DNA from: Eutrigla gurnardus
Taxonomy: Eukaryota > Chordata > Actinopteri > Perciformes > Triglidae
Length of the DNA: 64,000 nucleotides
Assembly: GCA_963514095.1 (NCBI GenBank)
Contig: OY741271.1
Span: forward strand, 12,080,772-12,144,771
Direction of reading: 5' to 3'
Shown piece by piece: positions 23,291 to 35,800 of the stretch. The position numbers and the translations under genes are program-made. Below the pieces are notes generated by a model. That model saw nothing but the letters and a program-made list of their open reading frames with translations, had not been told where the DNA came from and did no database searches. Numbering within the stretch: the first letter of the stretch is position 1; each line of letters begins with the position of its first letter.

Positions 23291-24261
23291 GTTTTTGTTA
23301 GGGCTGTCAATAAGAAATTTACTCGATTTAAAATAAATTTATTGCAATTAATTGCGTTTTGAACCCGTAATTCCCCGCCAGTCCACGTGGGGGTGCACTT
23401 GACGCCAGACGTACTTGACGCACTCAAGCGAAGCAGGGCTCTGACAACGACGACGACGACAACAACAAGACAGACGAGACTATGCACAGCCATAGTCTAA
23501 TTTCGGACCCCATCGTCTAATTTAGGCCGCCATAGTCTCGATTTTCGCCCAAAATTATGTTATCAATGCAAGGAGGGCAGCAGCGCTTCTTGTAAGCGGA
23601 AATCCTCGCGGCTGGTTTGGCTCATCAACGTTCTGTTTTCCCCCGTCGCCATGGCACTCACATCGCAGAAAGTTGAACTTATTTTCTCTCCGTACCTGCC
23701 CACATTGCATCGCCTGTCCTGGCCTCATTCCACTAGAACACATTCACATCCATTGACAGCTGTCGCTTGGAGATGGGCGAGTGGCGACGTATGTGAACGA
23801 AGTCAAAACCAAAACACCAGAGGAATATTCACCCACTTATGTTAATAATAATAGTCATAATAAACTAATAGTTTAAAGTCTCAGCACTGTGTTTTAGTCA
23901 TTTTTGTTTTCATCTTTTCTTGAATGCTTAAACTCCTCAACCCCATTTAGTATGTCAACATTTGGATCAGAACCAGCAGTTTGTAAGAAATTGGTCAGGA
24001 AATGATATGTCATATTTTGGTTCTCAAAATTCACCAAATTAATGCATTAAAATGAAATTATTCAAAATATGATTTGCATTTTTCTTTATATCATAAGGAA
24101 GATGGCATTTTATGTTACGTACACAGTAGATGGAACCTATTCAGAGGGAAATTCAGCTTCTCGGAAGAATTGCCGCTTATCAATTAATCGATCGTCGATC
24201 GATAAGATGAAACAACTATTGATTAATGAATTACTCGATAATTTGCATCCCTAATTTTTGT
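23291..24261. mobile_element. hAT-type non-autonomous element with 8-bp target duplication
   Basis: The element at 23,299-24,253 has inverted ends TAGGGCTGTCAA and TAGGGATGCAAA. It is flanked by GTTTTTGT (23,291-23,298) and ATTTTTGT (24,254-24,261), which match at 7 of 8 positions. Eight-base duplications and TAGGG-type ends are typical of the hAT superfamily. No transposase remains. It lies in an intron of the decayed gene. Confidence 0.65.
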
Positions 24262-24662
24262 ATTTTAAGAATATGGTCTTTATCAGTTTATATGAGCAGT
24301 ATCATCATAACATCTATTGGGGTTTGACACAGTATAAACTGATTTGGTATGTTTGTAAAGGCTTCCCGTAAACATAAGGAGAAGTATGCCCTGGGAATTA
24401 TAACACTCTTTCCTTCACTAAAGGATCCCTTTTCTCCAAAGGGGAAAACATGATTACTTCCAGAAAACACAACAGTTTTACTGAAATAGGTTTTGGGATC
24501 AGAGTTAAAATGATTGTTGCATCACAGATTATCAAGAGTGTAGACATTTATACAGACTGTATTTACAATTGATTCCTAATTTATAATTTTCTTACCACTT
24601 TTTTTTTGTGAAATCGATGAATTGAATAAGACTCTTGTAATGTTTTATAAATATCTTAACAG

Positions 24663-27121
24663 GAGCACTTCTATGATGCGGAGAAAGGCACTGGATATTT
24701 AGCATGGCGCCTGAAGACCATGTCAAGGAATACAGGAAAAAGGACCAAAGTGCCAAAGAATGGCAGCCACTCTGCCTGAGCAGCTTGATGGAGATGCCTG
24801 CAGCGAACTAATATCATTTCAATATCATTCACTCTCATGATGAAGCAACTGTGTTTCAGAAGATGAAGATGACCTTTCAATACCGCCAAGACCTAGTGCA
24901 TGACCCACAGAACAACGGATGTCTTTAAAACATTTCCACGTTTTTTAGATGTCAAAGGGCTGGTGAGTTGTTCATTTCATTTATTTCACATTTCATTGTT
25001 TTGTTTCTTGAATGTAAGAACAATACTCTGAAATTTTTTTTAATTTATATTCTTGTATGATCAACAACTTAATCAAGACTTCCTTATGCTGTTTGGAGCT
25101 GAAATGGTCTCGAAGATGCTTGAGAAGTGGGACACAACTTTCAGGCCCAAGGTTATCAATGAGGCCAAACACCTGACTCAGTCAATTGAGCTGTGCCGAC
25201 TTCTAAAAGCTGCTGAGAAACTTATCGAGAATGATGACACCAGTAAGTTAATGGACATGATTGACTTTTATCCCTTACTTTGGACATTCCAACTTGATAC
25301 CAATGGCTTGTTTCTCCTCCGTTTCCTCCTGATAGCCTGGGACAGTGACATGGCTTCTCTGCTGCTCCTTCTCCATCTCCTGCCACCGTCAGCTGGACGG
25401 AAGAGGACCAAGATAAGCCCCAATGATGCAGTGGACAAAATGTTGTACTTTCACAAGGTATTGATGTCTTTTTTTATCATCCAATTATCCATTATTTTAT
25501 ATGTATTAACTCAATTTGAAATGACTTGGAAAGAAATGGTCAAAAAGGGACCAAACTGAATGTCTACACTAGGGATGCCGCCGATATTAGCAAAAAATGC
25601 ATATCGATATCGGATCGGCCTGCACGGGAAAATCCCGATCCGGACTCCCGATCCAGGTTTTTTTTTTCAAAACTCCGGTCCGTGTTTTCCAGCACACCAA
25701 TGTAGGTAATCCATTCCAGTTTTTTCCCCGTTTTCCCCCAAAATCCGGTCCGCGTTTTCCAGCACACCTAGCGCACACTTCGCGACCTGTCCAGCATCCA
25801 AGACGGACTTGTGTGCATGTCCAGTGTTTCCCCTACCATTGTACAGGCCATACAATCAATATGCCAAAAATAAGCCACCTATCAATTCATTCATAAATTA
25901 ATAATCATTTACATTAGGAGCGCCTCCGCGCAGCACAGTTTAGACTTGCTCCGCAAGACGCGCAGCCACAACAATCCTCGCCGCGTGCTCCCGCTACGTT
26001 CTTCTTCGTGTACTTTACGCGCTTGATGTTGTTCTGATGCCGTTCCGCCTCGTTAAACCACCACGATGTCGCTTTCTACTTTGAAAACACAGAGTTGACA
26101 CTGTATTTTGATAAGCTGTTGCACTCGTCAGACTCGTGGTGTGAGCGGGACCGGTACCGGAACTGGACCGGCTTCTGCGCTGCCTGCTCGCACAGATCCG
26201 CTCGTGCGCACATGCGCTGATGCAGGTCGAGTGTTGTCGATAAATATATGCGCTCCTTAAAAACAACATCAAGCCATATTGTGTGTGTAGTATTAGGATG
26301 TGATGACGTGTGTACGGGCTAAAGCCCATTTGGGCTGGAGCAGTGTGAATGCAAAGCAAGGGACCCCCTGTGGGGGGAGGATTGTTTTTGATAAGATGTG
26401 GAACTCTGAGTTAACCTATTTCTACCTGAATTTCTATGAACTATTAGGCTGTTGAGTAAACCCATAACTTATATTTTATTTTGATAAAATAAGACAATAT
26501 ATGCACTCATGTCGTTGTAGTGTTTTACAGTATCTGTAGCTATTAATGTGATGCTCATCATTTTCCAGCCATATTTTTCCAGCCCCTAATTTTGGATAAT
26601 TTCCATCAACCGGCATCTTTAATCTTTAATACATGCTTGGATCGGCCGGTATCGGTATCGGCCGATACTAAAAGCTACAATATCGGTATCGGATCGGAAG
26701 TGCAAAAAGCTGGATCGGGACATCCCTAGTCTACACACCCTCTCTCTTCTTCTTGTTTCTCTGTGAGCCTGTTGAAAACTTGATCGTGTAAGGTGTTGAT
26801 GTTCTTTCCTTTCTGTTTTTAGTCATGCTGCAGCCTCGACGAATACCTTCGAAGAAGAGATGGCAGACAACCATACATCCTTGCTGTTGGTCGAACCAGG
26901 AACAGGATTGACACTTTCTACATTGTTGTGGACAAACCGCTCATCCCCTGCCAAGCCACCAGCTCAGAACCGTTTAAATCTCACTACGTTCTCAACCTGT
27001 CGTACGATGAGTACCTGGCCCAGCTTTTCACCTTTTGTGCAAACGACAGTTAACAACATTGATGTGGCAACAACAAATGAGTCTCCCACAGTTTGAGTTG
27101 CGTGGGAAAATCTTAAACTAA
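24663..27121 (+). pseudogene. Decayed multi-exon gene of a fish multicopy family (SAMD3-like)
   Basis: Four exon-like blocks keep splice-like borders. 24,663-24,962 contains YDAEKGTGYLAWRLKTMSRN and ends in TFPRFLDVKGL, with stops and frame changes between. 25,058-25,242 contains QDFLMLFGAEMVSKMLEKWD. 25,336-25,457 contains WDSDMASLLLLLHLLPP. 26,823-27,121 contains DEYLRRRDGRQPYILAVG and SSEPFKSHYVLNLSYDEYL. From memory these are the ordered blocks of a protein annotated many times in fish as sterile-alpha-motif-domain-containing 3-like. The last exon has an extra T near 27,035 and another indel near 27,092 before a stop. Disablement is clear; the family name is less certain. hAT elements occupy two introns. 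Confidence 0.6.
25562..26736. mobile_element. hAT-type non-autonomous element with perfect 8-bp duplication
   Basis: The body 25,570-26,728 (1,159 bases) begins TAGGGATGCCGCCGAT and ends in the inverted form ATCGGGACATCCCTA. It is flanked on both sides by GTCTACAC (25,562-25,569 and 26,729-26,736). The ends are rich in 'atcggatcgg' and 'tatcggccgata' sub-motifs. There is no transposase. It sits in the intron between the third and fourth recognised exons of the decayed gene. Confidence 0.9.
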
Positions 27122-27444
27122 AGTACTCAAATGTTTAAGTGCTTCATTTGTAAAGCTGATTTTGTTCCCTGCCAGTCCTTGATCTCTCATCTAAGAATTG
27201 ATCAGTTTTTATCCTAGCACCAGGTTCAAGTTAGTTTGTGCACAAGATCTTTGTAGGTGTCAGTTTTCAACATATTCAGGTTTCAAAAAACATTTAATCA
27301 GTTCCCCTGAAAAGGATTCTTGTCAAAGTATGATTTTACTCCAGTGGATTTGAGAATATCATTCTCACTCAGCACTCTAGAAGAATGCCGTTATGTTTAA
27401 CAAGTGCGGTTTACCTCACCAGGATGCACATACAACAAAACGAT

Positions 27445-28625
27445 AGCTCTTAAAGGAACTTAGGGCAGGATCAAGAAATAAGACTCAACAGTGACACGAC
27501 GGCCGTTAGGGTAACTGCAGCCATCTGCCAAGCCGGCGCGGGAGTGAGCATGAACTCTTCAGTGCAGCTGATGCTGTGACATGGTTATTTATTTACTCGT
27601 TTTCTTCTTGGTATTACTTTTTAGTGGACTTTGTGTGGTGGTGGGTCGTTTTCCAGCCGAAGCAGAGTCCATTACTACACATACAGTACTTGAGTCCACC
27701 GCGCTTGTCTTCTTCCGGTCTCCAAGCCGTCGAGTACGCGCATACAGCGTCATTTGACGTCGCGTCCGCCGGACTGCGCGGGAAATTCGGACCACGAATT
27801 GCAGTACATCATGCAGCACACAGCCTGTTCAAGGCAATGGGGAGATATGTGTGTGGTCTCATTCTTTTTGGTTTTGAACGCTTCATCACCCATTAGCATT
27901 AAAAGACTTAAAGTGAATGTTTATTTTTTCACAAATCCTGCCCTAAGTTCCTTTTAAGGCCTGTTCGATTAATCAATTTTAAATCGTAATCGCGATTATG
28001 TAGTTAGGACGATGTCAATTTTTTTTTTTTTTTTTTATAGTTAAGTTAAAGTTCTGCACTTTATTCATTCATTTTTTGTTTAATGGACACACCTTAAGAT
28101 ACATGTGAAAGTGAGGTGTTTCCTCTTATAGGGATAGTTCGGAATTTTGGACATAAGACCTATTTTCCAAGTGAGCCGGTGTGTTCGAGATGTCAGGAGA
28201 AGTTTTCAAGAAATTTCATTCAGTTCTTCTAGTTGCCGAGTTCGCTTGTGCTATGGCTAGCGCAAGTCAATCGTTCTAGCTAGCATGGCATTAAAAACAC
28301 TCGTACCGACTCCACAGTGCACCCGAGGTAAATCCATTGTAACAGCAGACTATCGATGTACATATCTGTGTTGATAGAATGTTTGAAATAAAACCGACCT
28401 TGCATTTTTAAGGATTTGTCTCAGCAGCAGCGTGTCATACTTCCTTGTATGGTTTGCACTCAAATCCCAATAGGGAAATTATTTGCAAAATGTTCAATAA
28501 AAAAACTGCATATTTGAGATTTCTTTGCCTTTTGTCATTTCACAAAATCGTAATCGAAAATCGGATTTTGAGAGAAGAAAATCTGGATTTTATTATTGGG
28601 CAAAATCGAACAGCCCTAGCTCTTA
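27445..28625. mobile_element. hAT-type element (27,957-28,617) with a MITE nested at its left edge
   Basis: The hAT ends are AGGCCTGTTCGATT on the left and AATCGAACAGCCCT on the right, complementary apart from mutations. The target duplication AGCTCTTA stands at 27,445-27,452 and again at 28,618-28,625. The left copy is separated from the hAT end by a second element that used the TTA at the junction as its target. Removing that element restores AGCTCTTA next to AGGCCTG exactly. Part of the interior (from about 28,131, 'gggatagttcggaattttgg') resembles another fish element and may be a third layer. Confidence 0.85.
27453..27953. mobile_element. MITE with TTA target duplication, nested
   Basis: The terminal inverted repeats are perfect for 19 bases: AAGGAACTTAGGGCAGGAT on the left and its reverse complement on the right. 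TTA flanks both sides (27,450-27,452 and 27,954-27,956), consistent with a PIF/Harbinger-like element; a TTAA reading would need a one-base slip. It is 501 bases long and has no transposase. Confidence 0.85.
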
Positions 28626-29595
28626 GTCACTAGCATAGCAGCTAAGAATCGTACATTCAGTAGTCCTTATATTTACTCTCTAACTCTTAACAAGTACCTG
28701 CTTAATGTCTGCCTAGTGGTATAAATCAGCAACACAACAGTTGTGCCCTTTATGTCGAGCTGAATATGTTTGTGTGTGCACGTTCTAGCCTTGAGTAGCA
28801 CGTATGCTAGAAAAGCGCTGTATAAATGCAGGTCCATTGACCAAGCAGTACTCGTCATGACGGTGAAATGACTTGACATGTAAAGTTGGTGGAGATGCCC
28901 CTTTTTGAATGTGCAAACTGTACACCTACATCATAAATTGTAGGGGAAATTATGTAATGTATGTTTATACCCAACATAATGGGTTTTATGGTTATAAACG
29001 GCTACATATGAAAATACATGCAGAGGTCAAGTGACATGTGAAACTGCAACCTCATTACACTCATTGATAAGTCTCATATTGGGGAACTAATCATGGCATC
29101 CAATTACATGAGACTATGAGATCTGAATGCATCCACATACAGTATAACCGTTATGAGTGTTGCACTATTGAGCGCTACATTCTAATTCTACATTTTCTAG
29201 ATCAGCCTTTTATATCGCGAGTCACATGTCCCTATGTTCATGAATTAGGGCTGACTCCAATCTGTTTACAACTCTGGTGTAATGCATGAATGTGTAATTT
29301 TCTTTCCCCTGCAAGATGTCAGTTGTCTGGGAATTGGACAAATCTCTAAACTCATCTGGGATTTGGTCTGTCAATATCAGCCAATACTAAAATCATATCT
29401 TGTTCATCTAAAAAACAAACAAAAAAAAATGAACAAAAAAACGCTCCCCTCTAGGGAATACTGCTTCTCTTAGAAATGAATGGAAGCCAGAAGCAATAAC
29501 CAGCTTGCTGTGTTTGGTATGTTTCTAAGAGAAAACCCACAAGAGATCGCAGAGATGGCGATCAGTGGAGTTCCCGTTAAAGTACACTATTTTTT
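28626..29595. other. Intergenic, no gene seen
   Basis: AT-rich spacer between the nested transposons and the 3' end of pik3cg. No exon or intact repeat was recognised. Confidence 0.4.
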
Positions 29596-29601
29596 TTTAT
29601 T
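29596..29601 (-). promoter_or_regulatory. Candidate poly(A) signal of pik3cg
   Basis: AATAAA on the minus strand, 257 bases after the stop codon at 29,858-29,860. It is inside a T-rich run on the plus strand, so it could be chance. No closer canonical signal was noticed. Confidence 0.35.
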
Positions 29602-29857
29602 TTTTTTTATGCACACATCAGAACAGTTTCATCACTTGTAGGTCATTTCAGTTGGATAAATGGCTCATTTCACCATTGAGTAGACAAACATACAGAATGG
29701 ATTTGTTCTAGATGAGCCAGGTTTGCATAGAATCTACAGCAAAAAGGTGGAACAGCATCTTCTATAGGCTAAAGGCCTATTGTAAATAACAGCCGTGGTG
29801 AAGGAGAGGGAGGCAGTCTTAAGGCAGCATGATTTAAAATTTTAAATCGCCAACAGT

Positions 29858-32800
29858 CTATTTGATGCCTGCCACCATGTGGATCCACCAGTTTGCCTGT
29901 ACAGTCCAGCCCAGCTGCTCACACACGGAGATCTGCTGAAGAAAATGCTCCTTGGCTTCAGCCTCACACTGTTCTGCCTGGAGCGCCTCCCGCAGGTAGC
30001 GCATGTCCTCTGCAGCACTGAGCTCAGGGATGCCCGTCAGCAGCATAAGGGAGAAAAGAGTGACCAGCAGACGAGAGTGCGAGCGCAGGGAGAGGTATGC
30101 TTGGGTGCAAGTGTCCTAATATGGAACGAGAAGGAATATGAATAAAATAGGACAAAAGTACATTTACACATATGCACGTATACATGAACAGTGGATTCAC
30201 TAGTCCATTCACTTTTACAAATATAATCTCCCAGCCCAAAGAAAGAAACATGATGATGATGAGACCCTAAAAATAAAAAGATTTGCAGCAGTGCCCACTA
30301 GAGAAGATGTGATGAATTGCCCTTTAGGGGTTCCTTCCAGCTTATCTAATGCAATACTTGAAAATAAGTGAATGGAAACACGACTGTGATGCAGTGCCCT
30401 TCCAGTAGAGGAAATGGGATTGAGAGCCATCTAAGGTGTGCTTCCAGTGAATAAAACAAGACGCCCGGTCACATGCAGGTGTTTTTTTCAACCAGCCTGA
30501 GTCTGCCACGGTTTAAAACTTAATGTATTCATTGACATTTCTGAAATGCATAATGTATTCATTGACATTTCTGAAATGTATGAGTATAATTACACAATCA
30601 GATCTTCTCACCCTGAAGCGCTGGAAGTAGAGGCTGTGGCGACCTTTGCCCCTGCCCATGACATACAGGAAGTCAGGTGTGAGGACGAATGGTACACGCT
30701 CCCTGCTCATGCCGAGGAAGTGCTTCCTGTTACCCAGGATGTGACCGAAGTCGATGTGAAACAGGTTCCCTAGGCCCAGAAAATATAAAAGCATGTCAAT
30801 CATCTGGTTTCACACTTCACTGTTCACATTCATTCAACTTTTCATTCTGTCTGTGCGATTTACATAATCTGGATTGTTTACATTTGCACTAATACAGACA
30901 GGTTTATTCAACTAAATTCAGTTAGTAGCTTTTGGGAGGTGAAGCAGACATTAGTGGTGCATACCTTGGTCTGTGATCATGATGTTGTCATTGTGTCGAT
31001 CTCCTATACCCAACACGTACGTGGCCACACAGTAACCAGCGCAGGACTTCACAAATCTTTCCACAGTCTTGTAGTGCTGTGGTCAAATGAGATCACAGCA
31101 ATGTAGCAGCGTCAACTTGTCTACACTTTATATTCAGATAAGCTGTCAAAAAATCATTCATTGGTAGGTAAAAGTATGTTAAAGAACGTGAAACGGTCAA
31201 AACCGTGTTTGAAACCTGGCTTTGAATTGCGTCCAGACTACTTACTATTTCCTGGAGTGGACATTTGGACTTGAGCCACTCAAACAGAGCATCGTTTCTG
31301 AAGGCTGCCGTCGTTCCTCCGTGGCTCCTCTGGACTGCAGCGATGGTCGCTGCGTCCCTCACAATCTCAATCATACCTGTCGAGGAGAAACTTGATGGTA
31401 TTAACTTTCATGTCACTTTCATTGGACGTCCTGGTTGCTGGAAACAAGATACAAGAACAGTGTTGAAAATTGTTTTACAGCGCTTGTACTTATTCTTGTC
31501 TACTTCATCACTTAATTATGTTCCAAAATCCTTTTCCATTCTGTAATGACTATCAAAAGAAACTCCACCAATCAGTAAAAAAATGATGGATTTTTTTAGT
31601 TTTAAAACGTGGAAATGTCAGCCTTTTTGCACTTTTTTTCTGCTTCCCTCATCTCGAAGTTATAGGGTTTTGTTGAATGGGTTTTTGGCTAGATGCCTAA
31701 AATAGGATCTGTTTTTAACATAAGCTTAAGAGATTTTGATCTGTGATCAATAAATACCCCACTCGTGAATTTTGAAGATTTAAAAAGGCGGCTAACAAGT
31801 GTCTAAATGAGACTACAAAACGGCATCACACCAAACACGAGGCTGTCTTTAGCTTAGTGGTGGTGATGTGACGTCAAACATAGTGTAACATTAGTTTTTT
31901 GCTTCTGCTGATTATATTTAAGCTTCAAAAATCCTAAAAGTGCTTCATTTGTTCAGATTATCTTGCAGAACTAAATGTCAAAGTAACATAAACTTATGTT
32001 TGCTCCAGAGCTAACCTTCTGCAATTATTAAAAAAATAATATAAACATGAAGATAAGATGAGAATACACAACATAAGATGGATAATAAATATAACAATAT
32101 TAAATTCAAATTAGGGTCATGACTTTATAAGCAGTTGCTGATTTGCAGAGGATAAGAAGTTAAACAACCCACTTAATAAATGGATGATAAATGTGAGAAT
32201 GACCTATATTGTGTCCTGTGGAGATGCAGCCATACGGAACGAGGTTGAGGTCCAGAGATTTCTCCTGCCAGATAGAGTCCATCACCACCAGCGTCTGAAC
32301 AGAAATAGTCACAGAGTCACTTTATCCAAAGGGGAAAATAGAGTGAATATTCACAATAAAAAAAACACCCACAATTTTTTCCTCATTGAAAAGAGTAATT
32401 AAGAAAAAAGGATATCTCTTTGACCTGAATGACCAGCATGTCCTGCCTGAGGTCGTCCCCCTGTTTGAAGATGATCCCGACAGGTGTAGCAGATGTGGGC
32501 GATGGCATGGCAGAGAACTCGAGCCACAGTGGCTTCTTCTTGGAGGCCATCACCTTGCATTTGTCCAGCTGGACAAGAGGGATATGACGAGAACCGATTT
32601 GTTAATTCAGGGGTTGACAGTTCATAGGGGATGCATTTTGGTGGTCTTAAAAGGTCTCGCGTGGACTATAACCTTGAAACTGCAGTATTGGTGTTAGAAG
32701 TTTGATTCTTTTTAAAAGATACATTTAAAACATTCCTTCTTATATGTATCCAACCACATGAGTCTATGCACAAACTCTGCTTCATTCATTGTCAGACTGG

Positions 32801-35800
32801 GAATATTATGGTCAATTAGATTGTAATGTAGTAAAAACATGCTCCTACAATAGAAAACATGAAGTTTAACTAAGCAATCATTTCACATTCAGACTCAAAC
32901 TCGCTAATTCTATTCAGCATGTGTGGTCAAACATCTATGAAAGGGTTGTTGCATATGGATGAACCACACACAGAAGATTGAGCCACACACGCATACAGCA
33001 TAATAAAAACCAATACAAATTACATTCTTTATTGAACAGCATTAGGGAGGCTTACCAAGATCCTTCCAGCTTTGGTTCGGGGGTCAAAGGGCAGCAGGAA
33101 TTCATTCGGTAGGTTACAGTCTCTGAGAAGCTCTCGAAGCCTGAGGGGAGCTAAAGCAATAGAAACACAAACACACAATTATACGCTCGTACCGTCGTTC
33201 ATTGTCCCGCTGCACCAAATACCCACTCATTAGTGCATATTATACAAGTAGCAATCCAATTGGTCAGTAATACACTTAGAACGTGATCAAATCAGTGTGA
33301 CAGCACACCGAGCCGCTGCCATGCTCATCTTTAAAAAATACTGCTTTACATTGTAACTTGTAAGCTGGAACAAAAGCCCACAATACTGATACAAAATAGA
33401 TAATTATGCGGTTAATTTCAATTTGTATGACGGACTTTGGTTGGAAGAGTGCGAAATGCAACCGTATGCAGGTGAACATCCTGGTTATTTTTGGCAAACT
33501 GCATTTGACATAAAATTTGTCTGGCATACTGTATAATATGGTAGTTGGGGTAATCGGAATGCACAACACAAATGTATTGTTTGTTTAGCAATAATTTCAA
33601 TATTTCAGTTAAAATGAGACAACATATGTCATAAAAAAAATCCCACAGTATATTCATGTGAAGGAAAAAAGATGGATCTGATATAAGTCATCCTACTGGA
33701 CCTGATCAACACCCTTGAAGCAGCGAATACAAGAATGTCATTTTTGAATGTGTCTAACCTGTGAGAGGAAGGTCAGTCTTGTCAGGGTACAGCTTTTTGA
33801 TCATTATAGCAACCTCCTGCAGGGCCTCCACTGCCTGGACCTGCTGGGTGAAGCTGTCAAGCATGGCCTGACCACAGCCCAGCAGGTAGGCCTCCAAAAT
33901 CACAGTCATGCGCTGGCGGAAGTACGGACACCCCGATACCTCACTGCGGACATACCAGAAGAAGAAGTGGCCGATTCTCTTGCTCTGCAGTGAAAGAGGA
34001 GACGGCGAATGTGAGGTGAGTGATTAAGATAGCAGCAGACACACATGTAGAAAAGGAAAGGAAGACAAGATGCAGTGCTTAAATGAGATTCTGTCCGTCA
34101 AACAGACGAACATTTTTTACATAATATCACATGTTGCTCTGTTGGCGGACACGAGTGAACAGCTGTAGTGCAAGTGGACAAGAATAATGAAACACTGTTT
34201 GTTTTCTGATCACAAATTAATGTTATAATTTCAGAAAAATGTATATGTCTTCCTTGTTTGACTGGTTGAAGTTGCATCTACAATACTGGTGCATACTGGT
34301 GTTGATCTATGGTTTGTATGACTAATGGCCCGGTCCACCAACACACCTGTCATCAATCAGCTCTCCCTGCTCTACACACACCTCAGAAATCTGCTCATCC
34401 ACTCCTCAGTATATCAAACCTCTCAGTCCTCGCCAGGTCATAGTCTCAGCTACTGTGTTTTTTATTTATAGTTAGTGTGATTTGCACACTTACAAGTGAG
34501 TGTAAGTTCATCGTGTAAGTAATTTTTAAAGTGGCAGTAATATTTTAGATGCGTTGCTTCTAGCGGCCTCTTTGGCGGTAGATGGAACTGCAGGCGAGCC
34601 TCTGGGATTCATCTCCCTCACCGAACAGTGTCGACTGTCTCTCATCTGCGTGATGCCTTCAAATACTCCACACTGAAAGGAGGTCCGTCGTTTTCCCTCG
34701 TTTGCGGCCACTTTGCTTCTTGATTACTTGCCCTTCTTCACTTCCATTAGTTTTTTGTTTCTTTTTCTTGGGACTGGAAGTTGAATGGTCTTCTTTATCT
34801 GCCTGTTGATCCTTCATTGTGAGTCAGCAATAATGAAATGTACCTGGCTGCGCCGGTCAAACACTTTAGACTAGAGGGAGACTGACTCAGCAGTTGGAAG
34901 TTACCGATTTCTGATTACAATGAAAGGCACTGTACTAATATTATTAAGAATGGAGGAAAATGGCAAGAAAAATGGCAAAGGGATGTACCACATTGTTATA
35001 TACCAATCCTACTATAATGTAGTATGATATGTTGCTGTGTTACACTGAATATCAGGATGCTGTACGACTCACCCGCAGAGCTCTTTGGATTAGGTACCGA
35101 GCGAGAAAACTGTCATGGTATGGTTCCACTTTGAGGGTCTGTAAGAACAAACAAACTGTAAGTAACCGATCAAAAAAAAATAGCACTTATATGTTCTTAC
35201 CTATAGCACTTTGATCATGGCATTGTTGTTCTTAAGGTATACTTGCTGAACAGCTACTACTTTACTCAGACGAGGACCTAACACTTGTTTCTATTTTTTA
35301 GCTCTTACTTTATTGGCAATGATATGTTGTGGTTTCTTTCTTTTGACAAATGTACTTATTGTAAGTCGCTTTGGACAAAAGCGTCTGCTAAATGCCCTAA
35401 ATGTAAATCTAAGTATGATAAGCGCCTCCTCATAACACATATCCGTGGCATAACTTATGTGACAATAAATTAGCTTACAATATGTGTTATTACAAAAAAA
35501 AAAATCGGTATTTATTATGGCTGGTCCACCAGCCGCCGTTAAGCTGACATTTATCCATTGAGCAATAGCAGTGATATAATAAGAGGAAATAGCCCAAGTA
35601 ATGTCTCAACGTTTTTGAAAATTTTGCAGATGACCTAACTATATAGTCCTCTATATAGTACTCTTCATAGTCCTCTATATAGTCCTCTACCTAATCCTCT
35701 ATGTAGGGCCCTATATAGTCCGCTACATATTCCTCTATATAGTCCTCCATGTCCTATAGTCCAAACTTTTTTTCCCCTTGTTGAGCTGGTTGAATGATTA

